A stretch of 64,000 nt of DNA. Source: Ursus arctos (lineage: Eukaryota; Chordata; Mammalia; Carnivora; Ursidae). Of the stretch, positions 21,501 to 33,500 are shown piece by piece. Position 1 is the first letter of the stretch, and every line of letters starts with the position of its first letter. The DNA lies in the NCBI RefSeq assembly GCF_023065955.2, contig NW_026622863.1, positions 49,148,177 through 49,212,176 of the forward strand, in the 5' to 3' direction. Below the pieces are notes generated by a model. That model worked only from the letters and a program-made list of their open reading frames with translations. It searched no databases and had not been told where the DNA came from. The position numbers and the translations under genes were made by a program.

Positions 21501-24500
21501 GGAAGGTCACTTGGTGTGTAACCTTTTCTTTTGTCCTTAAATTCAGATAAAGTTTCATGTTGAAAACTGGAAAACTCTGGAAAAATAATCTCAACAGGAC
21601 TTGTTTATCTTCTTTATCTTAACATATCAATCAAAAGAAGGGGGGAAAATGCCCTCGTATTTAAATGTGACCCTTGGGTCACTTAAAACTGGTTTTGCTT
21701 CTCATGTTAGCTTATTCAGATTTTAATAGATTAAATAATTTAGAAATAACTTACACTAAATTTTTACTGTCTTTTTTCTTTTCACAAAAACTTTGAGATA
21801 TGGTTTATATATGTTCGTAGAATAGGGGAAATAAATTCATGGAATGACTTTTACTTTCCAGTTAAACCCATTTTGTTTTGATTACAGAAAGTGGAGGTCT
21901 TGCAATTTACATTTCTGGTGAAACCTGCACCTTTTCTTTTGTCTTCTAACCATAGGATCCGAAGAACCTGTTATACCAGTTCAAAACTGGCTTTAGACAT
22001 GCCCAGAGAGACTGTTCATTAAGATTTATTTAGACATCAGGGCAGTGATTCACACTTTGCAAAACTCACACCCAGCTGATTCTTTCTGTCTGCAGGTTTG
22101 TCTGACTTGCTGCTCCAGGGATGTCATAGTCAAAGTTGACCAGATCTGTCACCAAAATAGCATCAAGTTTTTTACAGGAGATGTTTTTGGCTACCATGGA
22201 TACACATTTGCCAATCTTGGAGAGCATGAATTCGTAGAGTAAGTTTTGGGAGAGGAGGGGAGAACGTAACGTTTTCAGAAAAAAATATAATAGTTTTATT
22301 CATCAGTAGGAAACAGCCCATCTAAGGAAAGTATGCTTAGAACACTTGGAAACCAGTTCATTAACAGCTTACTGGTTATATAGGTTGTGTGTTCAGAATT
22401 GTAGGAGATGCGGCTCCTGTTTCCAAAATAATGGTCTCATCTAAAGCAGGGTTCTTACTGCAGTCAGATACCCCACGTGAGTATTTGATCAGCCAGGGCT
22501 TCAGGTGGCGAAACTACACCTTCTATATAGGGGAGGCTTGCTTGGATTGTAAACATGTGTTCCTCAGTTTTGGCCTCTGTGTTTTCAGATTGATGATAAA
22601 ATGAGTACGAAATAGTTAGATGGGTAATCCTGAAGGCACAGTCAGCCAAAGCCTGTCTTGGAAGAGCTCCAAAGTCCAGAGGCTGCTGTGGTGTAGCAGA
22701 CAGACCTTATCCTCTCAGTTGGAATATCCAGGTTGCAGACCATGGTGATTCTCACATGATGGGACCTGCAGTGTTTTGAACTTGGAGCTGCTAGATGAAA
22801 GATGGCACATGATACCAGTATTGTAAAACTATCTGTGTTAGGTTTTTGGCTGTTACTTCTGACTACCTTCCTTGCTAACAAGAGGTAAAGAGACCGAGTG
22901 TGGTAGGTGAAGCTTCCTACCAAGAGCCAAGAATTGGTTTCTTTTGTTCAGCTTCTTAGGAGATCACTGAAATTTCTCTGGTCTGCAAATTTCTTGTCTG
23001 TAAAATCGAGATGGGGGAAGGACAGACATGTTCAAGATCTCTCATAACTTTGGCATTTTATGGCTTTCAGAAACTGTAGTTTTTTTGGGCACACTATAAA
23101 CGGAGGGAGAAGTCATACTAGAGAAAAGCAGGCCAGATGATTTTAATGTAAGCTCCCCACGGCAGAGGGGAGAAATTAAGTTTGGCTCTATTTCATGAGT
23201 CAAGTGAAATTTATAAAGCTTGTTGAGAGCTTTCTTTGTGCTAGGCGGTGTATGCTAAGCAATTTGTTATTTCTTGTCTTAAAATAATTCTGTCAGGGAT
23301 TGTTATTCCCACATAGTGGATAATTGATTTATCAAGTAATCATTGGCCCCTTTGGGATTTGAACCTGCTCAGATATGCCTGACTGCAAAGCTTTTGCTCT
23401 TTTTTTAAAGATTTATTTTTTTTAGGGGCGCCTGGGTGGTGGCTCAGTCGGTTAAGCATCCGCCTTTGGCTCAGCCCACGATCCCAGGGTCCTGGAATCG
23501 AGCCCCACATCCAGCCCCTTGCTCACCGGGGAGTCTGCTTCTCCCTCTTCCTCTGCTGCTTGTGCTCTGTCTCTCAAATAAATAAAATAAAATAAAATAA
23601 AATAAATAAATAAATAAATCTTTTTTTTTTTTTTTTAGATTTATTTTAGAGAAAGAGCATGATGAGGGGGGAGGGGCAGAGGGAGAGAACCTCAAGCAGA
23701 CTCCCTGCTGAGTGTGGAGCCCAGTGCGGGGCTTGGATTCCACGATTCTGAGATCATGACCTGAGCCGAAACCAAGAGTCAGACGTTTAACCCACCAAGC
23801 CACCCAAGCACCCCAAGCTTTTGCTCTTAGCCACCATCCTATCACATGAGCTGGTGATGCTCTTTTTGTTCTAATGGCATGATTCAGAGAGTAGAGCTCA
23901 ATTCCCTTTCCTTGTCACCCTCTAGGGAGAAAGCCAAAGTCGCCAAAGTTAGCCAAGGGGTAGAAGACGGACCTGATACCAAGAGAGCAAAGCTTGATTC
24001 TTCTGAAACAACTATGGTCAAAAAGGTATGTGGACTGTTGGGGGGTCAAAGATCAGAAACCTTGGAGTCTTGGTGGGAACAGGCAGTCACAACTGCAAGC
24101 AGGGGAAGCAAGCATGTAGTCTTGAAGGGAGGGGTCTGGATAAGCCTGGCCAGTGCCTGTCCTGCTTAAAGGAGGGGTGGCTTTTCCTTAGTGCCAGCCA
24201 CCTGTTGCCATGAAGGAATATGGACCCAGTGATGCCAGGTGTCAATTTTTAACAGAATCGGAAATACAGACTTTTTTTTATAGGTTCTGTTTCAAACTTT
24301 TTTTTAAGATTTTATTTATTTGGAGAGAGAAAGAGAGGGAGGGAGGGAGAGGGAGGGAGAGAGCGCACAAGCAGGGGGAACAGCAAGCAGAGGGAGAAGC
24401 TAGCTCCCCGCTGAGCAAGGAGCTCCAAGCCGGACTGGGATCATGAGCTGAGCTGAAGGCAGACGCTTAACCAACTGAGCCACCCCAGATGTCCCAGTCC

Positions 24501-27500
24501 CAAACTTTTTAATACCGGCCACCTAGTCAGTTTGGTTTGAATGCTGTTCCTTTCACCCTGTGGAGGCTAAAGAGAACATGCCTGCAGGACTGACTTGGTG
24601 TGTGGGCCGATTGGGTCCTCTAGTATCTGGGGCAGTATCGGAATGACTGTTTTGGAGCAAAGGCCATCCCTCTTGCGTAAAAGAAAGTTTTTGGATGGAC
24701 AGTTTAGGGAAGTCCTACCTAAGTGGGCAGGAAGACCGTTTAAGCTTGAATTGCTTATGCTTTGCTTCTTTAAAATGAAGTGTTCGTGGACGTCTTTCCA
24801 CCAGATAACCTTTTAAGAAGAAAGGCCTCAAAGTTGACAAGTGTTATCATCCGGTGTGTATTTTTTAACATAGTTTGTAGGAGCTTAGGCTCTATTGGAG
24901 TTGGCGCAGTGATTTAAATTCATTTTACAGAGAGAGGAGGGGCGGGGACTTAGAAGGAGATGATCCCCGCAGCCGGTGTTGGAATCCGAGAAGGGAGTCA
25001 TGCGATGAAGGGGCCAGAATTGGTTTTGTCCCACTGAGGAAAGATATGACTGAGCCCATATTTACTCTTTGTTTTGTAGATTTAAATGTTGAGAAAGAAA
25101 AACAGCTGGTCAGAGCTTTGAGTTAAAATTGCTCTAAAGGGGGGATTCTAAGAGTGCAGAAACCACAAGAGAGACTGCAGAAACCACAAAGTGGAACTCG
25201 TTGAGTTTCCAGCAAGGCTGCGCCGGAGATTTTAGTTTTCTTGCTCTTGTTGTTTGTATTGGAAGAGTTTGATTGCTGTGAGTGTGATACAGAGGAATTA
25301 TTAAGCCCTAATTTTAGTGTCTATTCACAGGACCGTAATTACCCAGAGTGAACATTGGTGTTTTGGCCAAAACTTGGGTCCTTTTCTTTCTCCCTTCTTT
25401 TCTTTCTTTTTGAGGCCCAGTCAAGCTTTATCTGAATAGCTCCGTGAGTTTGGTGGGGGGAGATAAATTGTTAACTAACGGAGGAGTACAAAAGCAGCTT
25501 TGTGGGTGCTGTCAATTTATAAATCACACCCTCTTACAAGTGTGACACTTGGCCTTGGTGTGAAGGGTTTTATGGCTTAAGGGCCTTCTCTGATTGAGGC
25601 ACGTCTTTCACATTCAAATGGGAGAGCGCCTAGCTTTGTTAGCCCTTCACAGCTGGAAGTTTCCCCCTTTAGTCAATACTGATGGTGCCTACTGTTGCGG
25701 ATCTGGAAACCGCTCTGGGGGGCCACTTTATCTAGCTATGAGGAGAATGTGGGCAGCCCGGGCAGGCACCCGGTGGCCTTCGCGTACCATTCCTTGGGCT
25801 CTTCAGTCACAGAGCTCTTTGTGCGGCCTCTTCCTCCAGGGGCCGAATTTGAAGGTATCAAAATATTCCCCAGCTGACATTGTTAGTCAGCTGTTTCACT
25901 TGGACAATTCAGGCTTGGATTCCAACCCCGAGCCCTTAAGGTTGCGAGGCATTCAGGGCATTCCTGATGACAATCCCTGGGATTCCAAACCTTGTCTTTG
26001 TGCGGCCTCACTAAGAGCACTGTGGAAGGAGGGGCTCGAACTGGGTTTGGGCTCTGGCTTTGCCACCTTATAATAACAGGCCTCGTCCATTTTGGCAGAA
26101 GCTGCTCCATGATTTTGAAGTTTTCTTCCAACTCGAAAATTCCTTGATTGAGATTATGCCCCTTGCCTAAATTGTACAGAATAAGTAGTTGGGTTATGCG
26201 CAAAGTGCAGAATGGGGGCGGGGAGGCAACCACTTCCTGTTTCCTGTGAAAGGTTTCTGGTTAGGGTTCCCTCCCCCCCCCCCCTTTTCCTTAGGTTCAA
26301 CCAAATGTTGTATAGCCACTTTTGCTTCAAGGTACACATTGTGCTCCTAAATTAGAAACCTTAAAAAACAAAGAGGAAAAATAGAGCTTGTGGTTTTCAC
26401 ACTGCTTAGGAGGATACTGGGCCTTTCTAGCACATGTGTCATCATGATAAATACAAGAGTGGGAAAATGCGTAGCCCAGAGGTAGGTGCTCAGTAGTTGG
26501 CTTCCTGTGGTGCCCAGGAAAAGTTATGAGACAGATTTCATCAGAATCAGGTCTTGGGCACAAGCCTGATAGAGATTTCCATGAAAAGCAGATAAAGGAG
26601 AGGGCAGTAGTTTTGTGATAAGGAAGTGTCCAGAAAGGTTTCCCAGAGGAAGAGTTGTTAGAGTTGGCACTTGAAGGAGAGTTGCAGGAAATGGGACCAA
26701 CTGAAAGCACAGACACTAGTAGTAATAGAATGACTCTGGCTTCCCTCACCCCAGAACAGCCAGCTCTTTCGTTATCTGTGAGTTGCAAAATGCCTACTGT
26801 GTGCAAAGCATTCTGCTGGGTGCGGGGAAGCGCACCCAGTCCTGTTGTCTCCATTTACAGCTGCCACTGAAGTTAGGAGAAGTTCCTTGACTTGCCTGAG
26901 ATCCTGCAGCTGTGGGAGGGGGCGGGGGGGTTGGGGGGGGAGACGGCAAGACGGTGGCCGAGGGCACGGGCTTGCCCTGCTGCCTGAAAGGTAAATCCCC
27001 TTGGAGTATCTCGGACAATCCGAAGTTTTATGGGGATGATGGGATAAAATATGTGAAGATTGGGACCTTTCTGGAAAAGCCTTTAGGATAAAAGGCCACC
27101 TTTATGCTCCCATGCTGCTGCTCGTGGTTCTTATCGTTAAGGCTGCCAGACACAAGTAGCTGCCTGGTGGTGGACTCCCCATCACAGCTCTTTAAAAATT
27201 AAACATAACATAGGATTTGTTCGTGACATGCTAAGAAATACAGATTTAATTTTACCTCTGTTTCTGAAATAGTAAGGGACTAATTTGGGTACTGTTAATA
27301 CTCTTGTCATGAATCAGTTGTGAAATTCCACAGTTGAGTAGTGATTCATTATTTTGATCCCCCTTTCTGAGCAGTTTATGGACGACTCATCTCCTGTCAC
27401 CCCCATTCTGAATTCCAGGGACTGACTGGTTTCATTCTTCACCTTGGTTTGTGATGCTGAAGGAACTTGCCAGGGTTTCTCCCGTTAGAGTCCAAGCTCC

Positions 27501-30500
27501 GTAAGGCCTGGGCGCTTTTGTTCGCTGCTGTGTTCCCAGTGCAGTCCCTGGCAGAGTTGTACCCAGGAGATGTTTGTTCAGTGTGTTGTGGCTGCACCTG
27601 CCGCATAATAGGACAGCTTTGGAGATCATTGTCATTTTAAAAAATTACCAAGTTGACTTTCTTTGATCAACCAGATGGATTAATTAACCTCATAGCACAT
27701 TAGTTGTCATGGTTTAGGTTATTTGAACTGGACTGAGAGAACAGAATTCCAAAGAGGACAGGGGACTAGGCCAGGAATATTTAGAAATAAGTCATTGGGT
27801 TGCCTAGACCAGGACCTTTAGGGCAGAGGTGTTCAAAACCCTGCTGATTGTCAGAATCACTTGGTTTGGGGATGGGGGGCAGGAGATGCAGGGTGCATGT
27901 TGCAGAGTTGGGTAGAGTGCTGATAGAAGTTTTCCAGGTAGGGAGGGGGGTGGGGGAATGGGATAGGCCGGTGATGGGTAGTAAGGAGGGCACATATTAC
28001 ATGGTGCACTGGGTATTATACACAACTAATGAATCATCGAGCCTTACATCAAAAACCGGGGATGTACTGTATGGTGACTAACATAATATAATAAAAAATC
28101 ATTATAAAAAAATAAAAATAAAAAAATAAAAATGAAAAAAAAAAAAGTTTTCCAGGTAGGACAGCTGTTTGTGTGTGTCTGGGGGAGGCGGGTGGAGGGG
28201 GAGGTTTTGGCACTCTAGTAATGAGGAACAGGGGGTCTCTCCCAGCGTCACATCACAATCCAGTGTATTTTTTATTGTGATATTTGATACCCCCAAATAA
28301 TGTGACATCAATACAGAACATAACAAAACACTATCCAAGTTAAAACCCCAAATATTTCCAGACCTATTGTATCAATCTCTGTGTTCCTTCTCTGTCTTCT
28401 CCCCAGGGCAGGTACATTTGTGTGGATTTAAAAAGTACAGGGGTTGGGGGCGGGGGGCGTGCCTGGGTGGCTCAGCTGGTCGAGCCTCTGACTCTTTTTT
28501 TTTTTTTTTTAAAGATTTTATTTATTTATTCGACAGAGACAGAGACAGCCAGCGAGAGAGGGAACACAAGCAGGGGGAATGGGAGAGGAAGAAGCAGGCT
28601 CATAGCGGAAGAGCCTGATGTGGGGCTCAATCCCATAATGCCGGGATCACGCCCTGAGCCGAAGGCAGACGCTTAACCGCTGTGCCACCCAGGCGCCCCC
28701 TGACTCTTGATTTCGGCTCGTGTCATGATCTCAGGGTCCAGGGTCATGGGATTCCGTGTTCAGCGTGGAGTCTGCTTCTCTCTCTCTCCCTCTGCTCCTC
28801 TATGCGTTCGTACCCTTTCTCTCACGGTCTGTCTCTAAAAATAAATAACAAGTACCCGGAAGGGGCAGTTATAGTCCTGCTTGACATGGTGTTTTACCAC
28901 ATTTGTAAATCTAAACAGTGGAATGTGACGTAAGTGTAAATTAAGAATGACCTAGCTAACTACCATGGACCCACCACCTAACGTAAAGCGTAAAACTTGA
29001 CCAGGATGGTCCCGGTTCCCTGGCTGTCCCTCCCCAACACAAGTAACCACTATCCTCAGTTGTGGGTCTCGTTCCCACCCATTTCTTCTTACTACACATG
29101 TATTTCCAAGCAATATAGAATTGTTTAGTATGCTTTTTAGCTTCTTAAAAATCAGGTTTAATATTGTATGCATGCTGCCACCTGCTTTTTTTTTTTAAGA
29201 GCAGCATTAGGTTTGTGAGGCCCTCTGTGTTTGTATGCAGTTCTAGTGCTTTGCTGTCCATTGTGGTTAGCCACTAGCCACATATGGCTATTTAAATTAA
29301 AATTAACTAAAATTAAATAAAATAAAAAATTTTCTAATTCAGTCTCCTAGCCACATTTCAAAGGCTCACCAAACACGTGTGGCAATTGGCATCTGTAATT
29401 GTGAAGCACAGACACAGAACATTTCCATCATCATCGGGAGTTCTCTAGGACAGCACTGCAGAAGATTTTTTCTTGGTTGGTTGGTTGGTTGGTTTTGCTG
29501 TAGAGTATTTGTTGTGTGAATGCATTACTGTTTATTTATCCAGTCTCCTATTGATGGGCATGTGGGTGTGTAAGTTTTTTCTGTTACAAATGGTGTCACA
29601 GAGGGAGAGAGACAGAGAATGTGTGTGTGTAGATAATCTCTCTGGGTAAATGTGTGATTTCTCTGGGGGTGTGTACTTAGGAGGGAAATTAGGGTATATG
29701 CAGTTTCAACTTAACCAGACCTGCTAAATTACTCTTGAGTAGTTTTATCAATTCACATTCCAGAATCAGCAGTATGTAACGGTAACATTTGGTGACTTCA
29801 GGCTCTTTTGCCACTCTGCTGAGGGTGACAGCTTTGTCTCGGATTGCGGTTGTCATTTGTTAGAATGCTTTTGAAGGGGCGCCTGGGTAGCGCAGTCGTT
29901 AAGTGTCTGCCTTCGGCTCAGGGCGTGATCCTGGCGTTCCGGGATCGAGTCCCACATCGGGCTCCTCGGCTGGGAGCCTGCTTCTTCCTCTCCCTCTCCC
30001 CTGCTGTGTTCCCTCTCTCACTGGCTGTCTCTCTGTCACATAAATAAATAAAATCTTAAAAAAAAAAAAATAAAGAATGCCTTTGAAAACTAAAGACTCC
30101 TGTGAGTAGGTGTGGAAATCCAACCTAGACATCTGTAGTTTTCAAAGTTGTTTCAATTCGATTTACATTTAGCTTTACAGCCAGAATGGTATCCCTTGTT
30201 GTAGACGTTCAGCCTGCTTTTTAAAAGTAAAATATGTTGGGACGCCTGGGTGGCTCCGTCAGTTGGGCATCTGCCTTGGGCTCAGGTCGTGATCCCGGGG
30301 TCCTGGGGTCAAGTCCTGCGTCGGACTCCCTGCTCAGCAGGGAGTCTGCTTCTCCCTCTGCCCCCCCACCTTTATGCTTGCGCTCTCTGTCCCTCTCTCT
30401 CTCTGAAATAAGTAAATAAAATCTTTTTTTTTTTTTTTTTTTTTTTAAGATTTTATTTATTTATTCGACAGAGAGAGACAGCCAGCGAGAGAGGGAACAC

Positions 30501-33500
30501 AAGCAGGGGGAGTGGGAGAGGAAGAAGCAGGCTCATAGCGGAAGAGCCTGATGTGGGACTCGATCCCGTAACGCCGGGATCACGCCCTGAGCCGAAGGCA
30601 GACGATTAACCGCTGTGCCACCCAGGCGCCCCGATAAAATCTTTTAAAAAATAAATAAATAAAAGTAAAATGTGTTTATAGTCCCGAATGTGGAAAATAC
30701 GGAACAAGTTGAGAAAATGTGAACCCTGCTGCCTAGTAATGACTGTCACATTCCTTTCAGTATTCTTTCTGTTCACCTACATGTGTGATAAAATTGGGGT
30801 TTTAATGAACATAAACACACATGAGACATATGTAACGATCTATATATGACATGTACACGTACTGTCTTTTACTTTCTTCACTCAGCATTCTTTCCATAAG
30901 CATAGGAGTGGATAGTCTACTTCAGAGAGTGTGATTTTAAGAGGCTATGTTGGTTCTCTTTTCGCCTTGCCTCAGTCGGTTGAACCAGGCTCCTGTCGCG
31001 TTGATGGTTTTACACTTGCCTGCTGTTCTGAGTGGCCAGCACAGCCCTACAGCTTGATGGCTGTCAGACTGTGTGGGAGAATTCATCTTTTATAGTTACT
31101 GTTGGGCTTTTTGGCAAATGAAAAGCAGGTTGGATTCTATCAGCTCACAGATACTTATTGACGTTCTCTTCTATGCAGTGCTGTGTCTTTCACTGTGGTC
31201 CTTGCCTCAGGAAGCCGATACCCATCTGGGGAGAGGTGTAAGAGGGCTTGTTATTAGTCTTAACCAGACTATCAGATTGAAATCCTTAAGGCTCAGAATT
31301 GCCAGGAAAGGAAATGGACAGTGGAGGGAAGTAAGTCAGGGATTGGACCCGGAGGGATCCATGAGCTGAGGGCAGGGAGGAGGGGGAGGGCTGAGTGAGG
31401 TGTGAAAGTCACCTGTTTGAGTGTGTTCATTCTGGTGCTTGTGGCTACCTGGCAGATATTGCTGGGGCTTTATCTGAAGACCCTTCATTTTCTGTGGATG
31501 CTGTTAAGCTTATTTTTCTTGTTGTAAATCTAGTGTCAATGAGGTGGGTAAGAGGGTACCAAGATTTGCATTTGTTGTACTATAGATTAGGTGACGTAGT
31601 TTTTTTTTTTTTTTTTTAAAGTAATCTCTACACCCCACATGGGGCTTAGACTCATGACACCTAGGTCAAAACCGCATGCTCCACCAACTTTGCCAGCCAG
31701 GCACCCAGACAATAATAGACTTTAGGTAGTTTGAAGCAGAAAAATGGGACATGGGGGCACCTGGGTGGCTTAGTTGTTAAGCGTCTGCCTTCGGCTAAGG
31801 GCGTGATCTCAGGGTCCTGGGATCGAGCCCCGCATCGGGCTCCCTGCTCTGCTGCGAGCCTGCTTCTTCTTCTCCCACTCCCCCTGCTTGTGTTTCCTCT
31901 CTCAAAAAAAAAAGAAAAGAAAAGAAAAAGAAAAAAAAAGGAGGCAGGCTGCAGTAGCAGAAGAAGCATGAATAACTACTGTGACGTGAGAAGGGTAAAG
32001 ACGAGGCCAGCTGGGGAGACTTGGAGACAGTAGGAATTCAGCTTTTCTCTGAAGAGCCCTTTCGGCCATTAATGTGTCTGTTTCTAACTTCCAGATTCTC
32101 AATTCTCAGGAGAAAGAATCTGGTTAGTGTGGCCTAGGCCATGTGCCCAGCTCTGGCTCTGTCACCTGTGGCTGGAGGGCTGGTACATATTTCAGACAAG
32201 GTTACTGGGGTCCTTCTCCCCTAATATCAGAAAACTTCCCTAAAAGTTGTCTGCCACAGACAGGCTTAAGAGAGGAAAATTCCTTTGAGTTCACAAGTTA
32301 CTGGCAAAATTTGTCCCTTAGACTTAGGGAGGAAAGAGGGCCTCTATTGTTGGTCCTAGTGCTCTGCAAGGTCCCAGTCTGGTCTCCTTCCAGCCATTCC
32401 CCTAGTAGAGTGAGGATTCCATGGGATTAAGGAGATATGTCCACCTGGGCCCCCCACCCCAAGTTCTGGACCACATTGTGGATACTTGGGACCCCTGGAA
32501 TCTCCTGCCCAGACAACCCCAGGCTTACTTCCCAGGCTTTTGTGGGCTTCTTCCCTGATCTGCCTCCAGAGTGCAAACCTTGCAACAATGTCCACATGCC
32601 TAGGCCTGAAGAGTAGTTGTTTTAGTGGGGAAGGATGGCCTGGGTGGCCACACTCACATGCAAAGCCTCTTGCACTGTGAGACGGAGCCAGAGGCAGGAA
32701 GAGAGAGGGGGAAAGAGGACCACCTTTCCCAGTGCACCTCATTCTGGCACAGAACTCCCAAGGAGTGTGAGATTTCCAGATTTGAACCCAGTCTTCCCAG
32801 TAGTAACGAAGAAAGTATATTTGTTAAGGCAAAAGAATATAATACACTTTATTTTTTAATAGCCCGTTCATATGATTTATACCTAAATATGTGGAAGTGA
32901 CATATGGGTTTCCATTTGGACTTAGCCAGGCCCTGAAAGTTTAGAGGTAGGCCTGAGTGGGACTGAGACTCTGAAACACAACTTTTTTTCCTCATTGTCC
33001 TAGCGTCATGACCTAACAAATCAGTGGATTCTTAGCCAGGCAGACTACGGAAATTCTGAATTCAAATCTTGGCAGTTTATGAAACCTCATGAGAGTTTGT
33101 TTTTGTCATTGTGATGGCATTCCCAGACCATACTGCTGATGGCTTGATCTGCGTGTAAGACTTCTTTTTTTTTTTTTAATTATTTATTTATTTATTCGAT
33201 AGGATAGAGACAGCCAGCGAGAGAGGGAACACAAGCAGGGGGAGTAGGGGGAGTGGGAGAGGAAGAAGCAGGCTCATAGCGGAGGAGCCTGATGTGGGGC
33301 TCGATCCCATAACGCCGGGATCACGCCCTGAGCCGAAGGCAGACGCTTAACCGCTGTGCCACCCAGGTGCCCCTGTGTGTAAGACTTCTTTTTTTTTTTT
33401 TTTTTTATTAAAGATTTTATTTATTTATTCAACAGAGATAGAGACAGCCAGTGAGAGAGGGAACACAAGCAGGGGGAGTGGGAGAGGAAGAAGCAGGCTC

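Larger units (their letters stand above)
23200..23860 (-). repeat. MIR, minus strand, split by nested SINEs
   Basis: MIR parts at 23200-23402 (GGGATTTGAACCTGCTCAG) and from 23815 (TTGCTCTTAGCCACCATCCTA) are separated by a nested CAN-SINE pair with duplicated AAGCTTTTGCTCTT. Confidence 0.6.
22239..23925 (+). other. SAE1: SAE1 intron 4
   Basis: 1.7 kb, phase 2. From 22239 to 23200 there is no recognised repeat. The 3' third is a minus-strand MIR interrupted by a nested pair of CAN-SINEs. Confidence 0.9.

Noticed and set aside
25594..26073. 159-residue plus-strand open frame in intron 5
   Set aside because: It opens at TTG rather than ATG, has no recognisable domain, and its end overlaps MIR-like sequence. 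It is compatible with a chance open frame in GC-richer intron DNA.
26327..26854. 175-residue minus-strand open frame in intron 5
   Set aside because: Longest frame outside SAE1, but it crosses L2/MIR-like sequence and shows no domain or conserved motif.
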